A stretch of 64,000 bases of DNA from Aspidiotus rigidus (lineage: Eukaryota > Arthropoda > Insecta > Hemiptera > Diaspididae). Below, piece after piece: positions 43,735 to 54,471 of the stretch. The notes below the pieces were generated by a model. That model was not told the DNA's origin, did no database searches, and saw only the letters and a list, made by a program, of their open reading frames with translations. Location of the stretch: positions 19,503,001 to 19,567,000 of the forward strand of contig JAVHKY010000003.1 in NCBI GenBank assembly GCA_035079385.1, read 5' to 3'. Both the position numbers and the translations under genes were made by a program. Every line of letters starts with the position of its first letter. The first letter of the stretch is position 1.

Positions 43735-44840
43735 TTTCCTTGGCCTCCCAACGTTTTCAAATTTGATAGCAAATTTTTCGAATTTCCTGAGGAGGTAGGT
43801 ATCCCTATTGGCTCTCCTCTGGGTTCCCTCATCTCGGAGGTTTTCATGTCTAAATTTGAGCTCGTCCTCTTCCCCTCTGGTCAGGGGTTTTCGGGTCATA
43901 TATATTATTGGCAAGGTACGTCGACGATGTGTTGTGTACGTGGACCGGTCATCGAGATCTCCTTTTGGAGTTTCTCAGGTATCTCAACAGTTTGTATCCT
44001 TCGATCAAATTCACGTTGGAAGTAGGCGGTTCATCTATAAATTTTTTGGACCTTACTATCTCTAATAGAGAAGGTGTCCACGAATTCGCCATATATAGAA
44101 AAGATACCTCGACCGATATTACTGTCCACGGCAGATCTTTCTCCCTGTTGCTCACAAATATGCCGGTTTTAATAGTTATATCTACCGGTTGACGAGTATT
44201 CCATTACGTCAGCTCGCTTTTCAACAGGAGCTTTCGACTATAAAGCACTTGGCCAGAGCGAACGAGATCAGCTTGGATATTGACGTGATGGTCCATAGGA
44301 AATTGACTCGGAAAAGCCTTGATTCCACTACCTCCCTCCCCCGCAATCCGTCGTCAATTAGTAGAAAACGTTGGATTAGGCTCCCGTTTTTGGGAAAATT
44401 CTTTTCCCTGTTAGGTCGTGTCCTCCGCCCATTTGGGTTTTGCCCAGTGTATTACATCTCAATACTGTAAGAAATTTGTTCGTCAAGTTAAAGGACCCCA
44501 TCCCACTGGTCGAAAGAAGCGGGGTTTACAAAATGGAGTGTAATGACTGTAATGGTGTCTATATATGTGAGACTGGACGTCAGCTCAAAATTAGAATAGA
44601 TGAGCATAGGAAGGCGTGGGAAAAGAAGAAATTGGGTGATTTGGCATTTGCGGACCATCTTATTACCACTGGCCATGGTTTGAAAGGGGGATCGGAGTCC
44701 TCCTTCATAGAGAGTCCTCGTTTTTCAGACGTACCGCGCTAGAACACATTGAAATTATTCGCCATCTGAATAACGACAACCTAAATGTGCTCAACAGGTA
44801 CATACCTGATGAGGGGTTGATTGAACTAGTTTACGAGTAG
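43735..44840 (+). pseudogene. PLE plus-strand copy in the pair of duplication copy 2
   Basis: Begins in the RT palm (FPEEVGIPIGSPLGSLISEV, about 43,780-43,845) with no motif A, as in copy 1. YVDD is at 43,917-43,928; YVDDVLCTWTGHRDLLLEFL and NFLDLTISNREGVHEFAIYR follow in the open frame to about 44,192. The frame 44,189-44,470 carries KLPFLGK-type linker residues, and 44,440-44,742 the endonuclease: SGVYKMECNDCNGVYICETG has Cys in place of Gly in the YIG motif, so this endonuclease is probably impaired. A frameshift near 44,700 precedes LNRYIPDEGLIELVYE. Confidence 0.83.
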
Positions 44841-45076
44841 GATTCACATTGTGATGACTCGCTAGTTCAGTCATGATTTCCTCGGTAGTTTTTTGTTGCC
44901 GGCCGGAGTTGGTTCAGTTGCTTTCACATCCCCGTTGACAATGGTTCATTAATCGAAAGCGCTCCGGTGTATTTGCATTTCTGTGGCTCTATTTAAATTA
45001 CTCCGTTCGTTTTACTTTTTTGAGTATGTCGTCGTTAGATGTCTTTGGCCACAACTTAGTGAACCGAATTAATTCT

Positions 45077-45830
45077 ATATCTGTTCCTACTTTTCCCATG
45101 GACGCGATGGAAGTGGAGTGGTAATGAGAGGCACTTTGCGAGCATTGACGAGCACATCGATTTCTTTGGACATACCCGGTAATCATACTGACTCTTTCGC
45201 CAGATTATACTTTTTAGTGATTCCAGAATGTGGTTTATAAAGCTTTTCAAGTTCAAGTTTTCGGATTTTGAAGGGTATCCATAGACCTATGCGTTCGTCA
45301 TTATACATGAATGCACAATAAAGTTTGATATTTTTGGTATTGCATGACGTCGAGAATTAACTGTCGCAGCCTTTGGCCAAACTCTGACGCATTTTGTTCA
45401 AGTTGTATACTTTTAATTAGTTGCGAGCAGAATGGAATTGATTTTAGTTTGTTGACAGCTGAGATTTCAAACTTGTAGTTCTGGTTCCCATGTGAGGTAC
45501 CTTCTATTTGTTTTCTTGATAGGAGATCAGGTCTTTTCTCGGAGTGTGGAATACAGTGAAGTCAAACTGGAGTAGCCGCATCCGCATTTTTTGGATACAA
45601 GGAGACAAATCATCTAGAAACTTTGTTGTCAGAATAGGAACGAGTGGCTTATGATCTGTCTCAATACTGAAATGGATACCAGTTAAATATGGTCTGAACT
45701 TTTACATGCCCAGTTTATGGCAAGAAGTTCTTTTTCAGCTTGACGAAAAATATCGATCCGCTGCACCATACGTACTAGTGGAAAAGAATATGTTGACAAG
45801 GAAAGTTTGACACTACGAAAAGACTCGAGA
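45077..45830 (-). pseudogene. Ty3/gypsy-type pol relic: RNase H and integrase N-terminus
   Basis: Minus strand. QAEKELLAINWACKSSDHI (about 45,780-45,720), then ETDHKPLVPILTTKFLDDLS and IQKMRMRLLQFDFTVFHTPR (about 45,670-45,550) are RNase H blocks of gypsy-type pol. HSGITKKYNLAKESV and GMSKEIDVLVNAR (about 45,235-45,150) are the integrase zinc-binding and linker region. LPSRPWEKVGTDI (about 45,110-45,075) leads into the integrase core, where the PLE pair was inserted. The rest of the core is at 42,278-41,825. Many frameshifts; no LTRs recognised. Confidence 0.8.
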
Positions 45831-48189
45831 GTGAATGCTAGAATTTCACAAATGAGTACGAGCTATAGAAATGACCGGCGCATGCAAATAAATTTCGAAA
45901 TACCTACTCAAATCCGCATTTCCTTTTCTAATCTCAAGAACGAGAAGCTATTCATACCTCTAAAATCTTTCATTTGAATCTGCGTGTATCGTCGAATTTG
46001 GCTTTCTCTCTAACATTTCACTAATGAAGGCGACCATTTGAGAAATTAGGGCTGATTATCTTTAATTAAACTATGTAAAGTATTCACGATAATTCTTACC
46101 GTACATTTCGTAAATTGTTTACGCCATCCAATGAATCGTTACTGTACGCAGAAAGGAAGAAATCGTATTCTCTCGAGTACAACCGAAGGGCGATCACCAT
46201 CTACGAAATATGTTATCCGCTATACTGCATAGAGAAAAAAAAAATTTACAACTCGAGAAGACTTTTACGTTATAATTTTATCATAAACTATCTGAAGGTA
46301 ATACTTGTCCCAACCGTAAGCTCGTAACTTCTACTTACAAAAAAATATGGAAATGAAAATTTCCTCGCATAAAACGCACGCTGCAGTGTAAATTACATCG
46401 GCCAGCCAAAAACACTACTTACTGCTCGAGTGAAACTGCGACCATTCTAACAAGCGGATTAAGATGTTCCTCAACAGATCGAGAGAAAAAAATGTTAAGA
46501 TAGGTATCCTTTTTTTTTTTTTTTTTCCGATTAATACGTACAGAAAGAAAGGAGGAAAGAATGAATAGATAAAAAACTTTTAAAATACGGTAGTCCAATA
46601 TTTTTCCAACCTCATTACGCAAGTGCTATATTCTGCTTTGTCCGAGTAAATAAAACGATAATAAAAATAAGCTCGTTTAAAAAAAAATTCGCGCCCCATA
46701 TCGCTCGTAAAGCTGCACAAAATCTCTTCATCGCGCTTACATATTCGTGTATGTTTTTGTGAGTTACTGGTTAGCGGGTCATACTATTGAATTCGGATTT
46801 CAGGATAAATATATTCGTCTTAGAAGAAAAATTATCGGAGCGAACGTCTTCGGCACTAATTGGTGCTGAATGTTTGAGGCGCGCACATGTTGAGAATAAT
46901 ATTGCGCGTACAAACCGAGCCCCGTAGCGACTCGGCCAACAAGGTTGATCTCTTTATTTAAGACGAGTTCTCATTGTATCGGTATAGGATGGGCGCTAAG
47001 ATGCTAGTTCCATACAGAAGTAAAAAGTAGCCGCTAACCTTTACCAGAAATGAATTATAATCGCTACCGCGGCATAACCATTCTTATACATAAATAAATC
47101 TTACGATTACAGGCTATATTTCTCGGTGCCGCGTGCACCTGTTAGTAGCGATTATTCTTCGGTGACTCATTTCCGCATTTCTTTTAAAAATTAACTACCA
47201 ATTAAGAATAAATTTCACGAGAAAATCCAAGTCGCTCCGCGTGATTTTTCCGTCTATAAGACTGGTGGCCGATTCAAATATGTTACACGCATACTAATGA
47301 ATCTTGAGGTGCGTGTAGCCGTCTCCCCTTCCCCTATTACCAACCTCGAATTTCCTCCAAAAACTTGAGAACCGGATTGATGAAATTTAAAGGCCATCGT
47401 ATCATTTGCGACAATTCAATAGAATACAAAAAAATTTCCTTCAATTAGGTACGCATTATTCAATTATTTTTGTATACATCGAAATATCCCTGATGATCTC
47501 ACACTGAAAAACCTAACAATACCAAAGATGCGTCTACAGCTCGTACTTTGACCTAAATCAAGGTCATCTACAAGGTCATCCATCGATCAAACATAACATG
47601 ACGTAACACGTTTTTCTCTAGCTTATAATTTTTTAAAATTACCCAATCGAACGGTGGAGGAAGAGCGCCGTGGTATATTTGGATCATCACTTGTGATCCT
47701 TAGATCCTCAAATATCCTCGGCTCGATTGTAAAATTGCTCATCAATGATAAATTTGAGGTGATGTTTGAGCAATCACGTTCGACGGGGCACTAAATGATT
47801 TATAAAGTTCGAGGTGACGTCGCATCATAAAGAGACTCTCACTAATCGTTATGGACCTTCATTAGTGTTGACAAAATGTCAGGATTAGAGCTTATTTAAT
47901 TTCTTCACATTTGTACCATCGCCAAAGACAACATAATCACTCATAATACAGTAACCCGGGCCTCTTAATTTTCAATGGACATATTATTATGTAAGAACGC
48001 ACACGTTCTCACTATCATATTGTGTGGGTAGCGTTGCATCGAACTCGCAGATAGAAGTGCGAGTGGTGAGCATCATAAACTCTCACGCGTAAGCGAGTGA
48101 TTTTGTGTCACCTCTGAGTTACTATACACCGGCGCAGGAACAGGTTCGCATGATGAACCTCTAAGTCACATATTTCCGAATACCCTGTT
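45831..48189. other. No gene seen
   Basis: AT-rich sequence right of the gypsy relic. Two short frames (46,115-46,327 plus; 46,622-46,419 minus) have no recognisable domain. A short hairpin GGATCATCACTTGTGATCC occurs at about 47,682. At 47,560-47,580 CAAGGTCATC occurs twice 13 bp apart. Confidence 0.5.
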
Positions 48190-50400
48190 ATAGCCCAGGC
48201 AGATTGGGTTTTGAAATGGAAATAAATACCGGCAAAGGTTTTTTTCGTGGATTATGTTTAAAATGGTCTCCTGATAAACATACTAAAAGTCCACAGCGAT
48301 AAGAGAGCGGGCCCTCCCCCAAAGGGGGTCAAAGTACCACAAAAATTAGTTTTCCGAGAATAAATCGAAAACTAAGCATCAGAGAAAAAAAAGTTTCAAA
48401 CAAAAGTTGTTCCTCATCAAATTTCCTATAAATTTCACTATATGTATGCAACTTAGCCCAAAAACTCGAGATGAAAAGTTGGTTTGAAAATTGAGCGATT
48501 TTCTAAAATTCTTGTGTTTAGTGTTAGTGTAGTCAAATTAGACAGGTTTCGGGGAAAAAAAAAGAATATTGCGACATAGTAAAGGTCTGATTGCAGGAAA
48601 TGGTCAAGGATGAAGTCCAAAACAACATACTAACTTCCCCGCATTCTCTCCCAAGAGCATCTTTTTTAGGGGGGTTGAAACCCCCTCAAAATCAGTTTTC
48701 TGTAAATATCCCGCTTAATACGCATTTTAGAGAAAAAAGTCATCAGTCAAAAATTATTCCTCGTGAAATCCAGGCAAACTTGCTGAATTTCTTATTGTTG
48801 CAGACGATATAGGGAATGATACCAAGAAGCTTGTTATCTCTTGTTTCTCCGTTTTGATAATTGCGAGACTCATGTAGTCAATATCTCACCGCAAAACAAG
48901 CTTCTCGAGAGATCGCCTGAAATGGCGGAGGAAGTTTGCCTCACCCAATTGACTATCAACGTGAAACCCTCATGCGACTGCGCCAACTTTGCCTAGGAGC
49001 GCGTTATTCTCGGATTTGTATTGCGGCGGTTCTTCTTGAATTTGTGGAAGCACCCAACAATAACAAGCTTCTTGGTGACATTCCTTCCATTGCTCGAAAC
49101 AATTCCACACTTTAGCCCACTTCAATTGTACGCGGGTCGAAGTCAAAATCTCACCGCGAGTCCACAACAGAAGACCACATCCATTCCCACCATCGCTTGA
49201 AACAACCAGAATGGAAAACTTGAAAGTATAATACAGCAAAAACGTAGCACACGAAATTCAGCCTGTTTTCAGTCCGAAAATGGAGCACGACATGCTGGCC
49301 TGGCCTGCATACAGCCCCCTCACAAAGTTGGAGGGGGAAGAAGACCAGCACGAACGGAAAACTTTACGGCACAACCCAGTACAAACGAATCCACCCACTC
49401 CAACTAGAAAAATCGAAATGGGGAAAGGGCTCGCATGTTTACAGCCCCCCATTCAGCTTTTTACATATCATACATGCATAAGAAACGATTTTTAAAATTT
49501 CTGTCCATGTATGGAAAACTTTATTTTCATGTATGATAGGCAGTTGATTATACCTTTCTCAAAAGAATATGGTGCAGCAAATTCCCTGGGACAATTAATT
49601 AAAACTAATAAAATTAGTACACGTTTCATCGTATATGTATACTAGCGAAATATTAACGTTACCTTCGCGCGTAACCACCGCGCAACGACGCGACGTCATC
49701 TCTCGGCAAGGAGCGCGTACTCACGGATTTGCATGGCGGAGGCTCAATTTCCATGAATTTTTGAGCTAACTATCACGTGTAGGTTAGAAATTAAATACGT
49801 AATCCGATAGAAAATTTCACGAGGAATAACTTTTGACTGATGACTTTTTTCTCTAAAATGCGTATTAAGCGGCAAAAAACTGATTTTGAGGGGGTTTCAA
49901 CCTCCCTAAAAAAGATGCTCCAGGGGAAAAACGAGGAGAAGTTAGTATGTTGTTTTGGACTTCATTCTTGACCATTTCCAGCAATCAGACTTTTACTATG
50001 TCGCAATGTTCTTTTTTTTTCCTAAACCTGTCTAATTTGACTACACCAACACTAAACACAAAAATTTTAGAAAATCGCTCAACTTTCAAACCAACTTTTC
50101 AGCTCTATTTTTTGGGCTAAGTTGACATACATACAGTGAAATTTATAGGAAATTTGATGAGGAACAACTTTTGTTTGAAACTTTTTTTTCTCTGATGCTT
50201 AGTTTTCGATTTATTCTCGGAAAACTAATTTTTGTGGTACTTTGACCCCCTTTGGGGGAGGGCCCGCTCTCTGATCGCTGTGAACTTTCAGTATGTTTAT
50301 CAGGAGACCATTTTAAACATAATCCACGAAAAAAACCTTTGCCGGCATTTATTTCCATTTGTTCTTATTTTTGAGCATAATCTTCCTGGTTTGGTTAAGA
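48190..50400. mobile_element. 2.2-kb foldback element with long inverted arms
   Basis: Left arm 48,190-48,770 and right arm about 49,800-50,395 are reverse complements over most of their length: CCGGCAAAGGTTTTTTTCGT, GGTCTCCTGATAAACATACT, CCCTCCCCCAAAGGGGGTCA, AATTTCCTATAAATTTCAC and ACATACTAACTTC with their complements. The outer end in the best-preserved copies reads CCAGGAAGATTRGGCTCAAA. The 1-kb centre holds a diverged direct repeat (GGAGCGCGTTATTCTCGGAT near 48,998 versus GGAGCGCGTACTCACGGATT near 49,709). No transposase frame was recognised. A second, partial copy lies at 61,727-63,115. Confidence 0.85.
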
Positions 50401-50599
50401 TGATGCCCCGCCCTGAAATCTTGTCCTTTTTTTTATTAATAACTGTTCACATTGAGGAACCGCCACCTCTACTCTGACACTACTGCGGGTAGATACACAT
50501 ATAAAAAGGATTAAATTCATATTTGATAGCTGTATTTGTATTAAAGTATAATATTCATCATTGACGTCACTGTACGTTCACAATGTCATTGTACGCTAA

Positions 50600-50960
50600 A
50601 AAAAAAAAATACAAAAAATACAAAATATACAGAAAATGTGTCCTCCCAACAGAAGAGGGACCTTAGGGTGAAAAACATTACTGTTATTTTTGAAAATTTC
50701 TCTAAATAAATTTATGAATAGTTTCTTCTTCATTTTGACTCATTGCCTGCTGCATACATCTGGTCAATATCATACCTACTCAACATTGATTTTGTTGATA
50801 ATTCGTTCGTTATTTGTTAATTAAATGCAAAAAAACGTGGTATTTTTTCGTTCACCCTAAGTTCCCTCTTCTGTTGGGAGGTCACAAATATAGAAAATAC
50901 AGAATATACAAAAAATACATAAAATACAGATAATACAGAAAATACCAAAAATTTTCAAAT
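50600..50960. repeat. Degenerate AATACAGA-type simple repeat split by a small element
   Basis: ATACAAAAAATACAAAATAT on the left and ATACAGAATATACAAAAAAT plus ATACAGATAATACAGAAAAT on the right are parts of one degenerate 8-10-bp repeat, interrupted by the 240-bp element. Confidence 0.75.
50642..50881. mobile_element. 240-bp inverted-repeat element in a simple repeat
   Basis: Starts CCTCCCAACAGAAGAGGGAC and ends with the reverse complement: 31-bp terminal repeats with one mismatch (through TTAGGGTGAA). There is no coding frame. The insertion into low-complexity DNA hides any target duplication. Superfamily undetermined. Confidence 0.85.
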
Positions 50961-51084
50961 CACCCGGCAAGGTATACATTTGCACGCACACGCGCAAGTT
51001 CAATTTGGGGGGGAGGTTGGTGTATTTGCAAATTTTCAGATTAGGGGTAAGTAAAGTGAGACAAAAGATATGAAACATATCAAA

Positions 51085-51245
51085 CAATTAGGATGCCGTT
51101 GAAGTTTTGCAACGGCAAGCGGGAACCCGCAAGATCCGTATTCCACTGTGGTAGATCTTTCAAAAAGTAGAACATATAGAAAATTCCATCATATAGCTCG
51201 AAAGTCAAAATTTTTCCAAGTTCTCCTCCTATCGTATAAAGCTCG
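51085..51245. repeat. Minisatellite element fragment with GCGGGAACCCGC palindrome
   Basis: GCAACGGCAAGCGGGAACCC, completing the 12-bp perfect palindrome GCGGGAACCCGC (about 51,118-51,129), then one and a half diverged 45-bp units. It is a third sequence variant of the palindromic end motif. Confidence 0.65.
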
Positions 51246-51251
51246 AGAGTC

Positions 51252-51735
51252 ATTATTAGCGGGGAACCCACTATCTATTTTGTTAGGAGATTACATCCTC
51301 AGAAAACGTCCGCGTCCGCGTCCGCAGGTTAGGTTACGTTACGGGACTTGGAAGAATTTCGAGTCTCGAGCTATATATGATAGGAGTGGGACTTAAAAGA
51401 ATTTCGAGTCTCGAGCTATATATGATAGGAGGGGGACTTAGAAGAATTTCGAGTCTCGAGCTATATATGAAAGGAGGGGAACTTAGAAGAATTTCAAGTC
51501 TTGAGATATATATGATAGGAGGGGGACTTGGAAGAATTGTGACTTCCGAGCTATATATGATAGAAGGGGGACTTGGAAGAATTTCGTTTCTCGAGCTATA
51601 TATGATAGGAGGGAATGTAGAATGATAATTTCGATTTGAATTATATGACAAGATTATCAACTCAGTTCCACACCACCTGAGAGGTCGAGTTAAGGAATTG
51701 CGGGTTCCCCGCTGCCATTGCAACGTCTGCAATGG
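51252..51735 (+). mobile_element. Minisatellite element, GCGGGGAACCCRC type, complete
   Basis: Begins ATTAGCGGGGAACCCACTAT, TTTTGTTAGGAGATTACATC and a CGTCCGCGTCCGCG block. Then come six 45-bp units (51,340-51,610), TCGATTTGAATTATATGACA, and an end with GGAATTGCGGGTTCCCCGCT plus a 3' stem-loop GCCATTGCA-ACGTC-TGCAATGGC before a T-rich flank. A second complete member of the same type is at 61,006-61,508. Both start in TTATTA and end before T runs. No coding capacity. Confidence 0.82.
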
Positions 51736-51965
51736 CTTCTAATTTTTCCAAGTCCCTCTATAGCTCAAGAGTCGACAAGTCCCCCTCTCATCACATATAG
51801 CTCGAGAGTCCACATTTTTCCAAGTCCTCCCCTCCCCGTGACGTCATCAACCTCAGACCGCTCGCGCTCGCGGACAGGAAAATTTCTGGAAGTACCCCCA
51901 ACGCAAGGGATAGCGGGTTCCCCGCTAACACAAAACTTGGACGCAAGTCCAGCCATTAGCGGGAG
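51735..51965 (-). repeat. Partial minisatellite element, inverted
   Basis: Diverged 45-bp units (51,745-51,830), then CGTGACGTCATCAACCTC, a GCTCGCGCTCGCGGAC block and GGATAGCGGGTTCCCCGCTA (about 51,908). It is the reverse orientation of the left part seen at 41,244-41,340. Confidence 0.7.
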
Positions 51966-52247
51966 ACTCAATTCTATACAAGATGGCTGTCAATCATGTC
52001 TATATGTCTTTCTTTTACGTTGTGCAGCATGTAAACAGCGCACATGAGAATCAAAGTTTGTAACAAGTCCTCTCAGACATATAACGCTAACAAGGACAGT
52101 AACAACTACACATAAAGCTCCAAGTTGAGTAACCTCTTTTCCACAAAGAGTTCAAGTTTAAAATTTCTCCAAAATACTTGATGGTATCACGAACTAAAAA
52201 TGTTGACAGTAAAGAAATGGACTGTATTTCTGAACCATAATCTAAAC
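51966..52247. other. No gene seen
   Basis: Short unassigned stretch between two mobile elements; no domain or repeat recognised. Confidence 0.4.
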
Positions 52248-52514
52248 CAGTGGTTCTGAACCTGGGGTCCGCGGACCACAAGTGGTCCGCGGGGCACCCG
52301 AAAGTGGGTCGCGAGACTTCTAAAAAAGTCGCAATTTAATAAGATGAAATAGAACAAAAATTTCAGAACTATTGAATTACAACGAAATCGGAAATATGAA
52401 GAAGCTATAAATTTTAAAGGAGACCGTGAAAAGCTTTTAACAAATTTTAAGGGTCCGCAGAAACTTCTGTCACTTCAGAGTGGTTCGCCAATTCAAAAAG
52501 GTTAAGAACCACTG
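52248..52514. mobile_element. 267-bp non-autonomous hAT element with 8-bp target duplication
   Basis: Starts CAGTGGTTCTGAACCTGGGG and ends AAAAGGTTAAGAACCACTG, giving terminal inverted repeats of the CAGTGGTTCTxAACC kind known from hAT transposons. The perfect 8-mer ATCTAAAC flanks it at 52,240-52,247 and 52,515-52,522, the duplication size of hAT. The interior has GGTCCGCGGACCAC and GTGGTCCGCGGGGC and no transposase frame, so it depends on a helper elsewhere. Confidence 0.95.
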
Positions 52515-52522
52515 ATCTAAAC

Positions 52523-54471
52523 GATGATTGCTGACTCGGAACAACGAGAAACATTATCGAAATAAAAATACTATTGACAGCCAAAAATATGCGGTTGATC
52601 CGTTACAGTGAGTACGGCACAGTGATCTCTGAGTGCGCGGGTAAAAAGAGAAAGAAAGAGTGAGTACCACTATCCTCAACACTATAAAATCAGGGCTTAG
52701 AATTTTTCCAGATTTTTCCTCCATAAGAGTGTCCCTCTCAGAGTACAAAATGTTTTCAAGTCTTTAAATAATATCAGAATCACCATCAACACGATGGGTG
52801 CGGTATTTCTGAAGACAGGGATTCCTATGGTCACGAGCGAAAAGTTTTTCAAAATTTGTAAACTGTATCAGCGTCCTCGCTCCTTTGGAACCAAATTAAA
52901 ACAGGCAAAATTTGTCTAGTCAACTAGAGAATCGGAGAACTTTTACGAATTTCTTGAGATGTGACCACAATTAATGTACTGAGGGGCCCCGGCTGGAAAA
53001 AGCCATCCTGTCTTCCGCAACCTTTGAACGATAAGCATCCCGAGACGCTCTGTGATATAATAAATAAATGTATTTTCCAAATTGTAATCAATTAAGCATA
53101 ACTGAACGTCGTATGTCACACTTTTTATTTAAATTTCGAAATGTACTTTTATGAGTATCAATCTTAAAAACCATGTGCATTTGTTGGAGTCGTGACGTAC
53201 ATCGGGTCAACGGCGAGCGAACATAATCCAGAAGAATGATATAGTGAAACATGATCGTTACTTAAGCTAATTCGGCATATCAGTAAACGTCGATATTTTC
53301 ACACTATTGATAACATTACATAAAAAGAAGAAAAAAAAAAAGAACGGAATATTTTTTCTCAAAAGCTATAAGAGCTCACGACTCAACCACTTAAAGTTTT
53401 AACACTTTCAATAATATCCATAAATTAAGAATGAAAATGTAGAAGGAGGAATGAAATTGATTAATTGTCTACAACTCGAACGTTACAGAGTTTGGCACCT
53501 AACCTCTAGTCCTAATCACGAAGAGACAAATCAGCTTTTTTTTTTTTTTTTTTTTTTTTCATTCTTAAGAAGGGAATATCATTCTTACTAGACAAAAGTA
53601 GAAGATACAAGTCTTGGGTATGATTTCACGCAAACAAGCGAACTCCTGCGCGTTTATTTATTAGCATTCGAACAGAGGCCGCGCCCCAACTGTGAAAACG
53701 CATCTTACATGTAATTGCACCGCCAACCCGAGTATATGTTAATTTCGAATACGCATCATTTTTCTATGGCTTTGTCGAAGAACCTCTATGGTATGTAACG
53801 CAGGTATTTTAGTATGGCACGAAGTACATCATTGTCTTCATGCATGGCCAGTTTAAGTTTGTATCTTAGATATTTCAAAGATGACTCTGCATTTTCTCTT
53901 GCATTTTTCAAGTTCATAGCCTCAACTATTTAGTGAGAGAAATAATTGAATTAAGTTGGACCCAGCGTAATCAAGAGTTTCAACTCGTAGACAACAATAA
54001 TTTAAATCTTTTGCAGTCAATTGCGCAATCTCAACCGGTATCTGCCTTGAAAATGGGAACAAGGTAAGGCCGATGGGAGGTTGGTTCCTTGAATATTACC
54101 CAAAAATTGAGGTATCAAAATCACGTGGGACTACCGGTACCTAAAATACTCACTGGCATCATAGACTACAAGCGGTGCGAGACTGCAGGTATCAGAAATG
54201 GCTCTTTACATTTCTCCCTCTACCTTGACTACATGAAATTCGTAACATTTTAGCAGTACATCTAAGAGTCAGCTACCAGCTTTAGGCTTTAAGTTGGTGT
54301 TCCAATAAAACCACTTCTTTTTTACTCAGTCTCACACGAGTCACAAACTATCGACGGGTACGGGGGGAAAAAAGTGAATGTCTAAAACAAACAAACTGAG
54401 GAAACGGGGTTCTCTCAGTCGTACAAAAGGTTCAACTGTTCGAATCCTTTCTTTTGGACATTCACCCTCTT
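52523..54471. other. No gene seen; possible LINE tail near 53,070
   Basis: Mostly unassigned AT-rich DNA. GGGGCCCCGGCTGGAAAAAG to AGACGCTCTGTGATATAATA, ending in AATAAATG (52,983-53,070), resembles a non-LTR 3' end, but no coding part supports it. A poly-T run of about 25 is at 53,537-53,559. Confidence 0.4.

Larger units (their letters stand above)
42279..45076. mobile_element. Complete head-to-head inverted Penelope-like pair with 13-bp target duplication
   Basis: Both outer ends are PLE 3' ends: TCTAACGACGACATACTC at the left and, inverted, GAGTATGTCGTCGTTAGA near 45,022-45,039 at the right. The pair interrupts a gypsy integrase, and ATATCTGTTCCTA flanks it at 42,266-42,278 and 45,077-45,089. 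About 37 bp between the right inverted end and the right duplication (45,040-45,076) have no left counterpart and probably belong to the inserted unit. The minus-strand copy is 42,490-43,720, the plus-strand copy 43,735-44,840; their 5' parts meet at about 43,730. Confidence 0.85.

Noticed and set aside
47682..47700. Hairpin GGATCATCACTTGTGATCC as a regulatory RNA or terminator
   Set aside because: A 6-bp stem in eukaryotic intergenic DNA without other support.
49280..49495. Short frames in the core of the foldback element as a transposase
   Set aside because: No catalytic motif, no conservation that can be checked, and both strands are equally open.
54427..54450. tRNA B-box-like GTTCGAATCC
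   Set aside because: No A box at the proper distance and no cloverleaf stems. GGTTCGACTCTC on the minus strand near 30,225 was dropped for the same reason.
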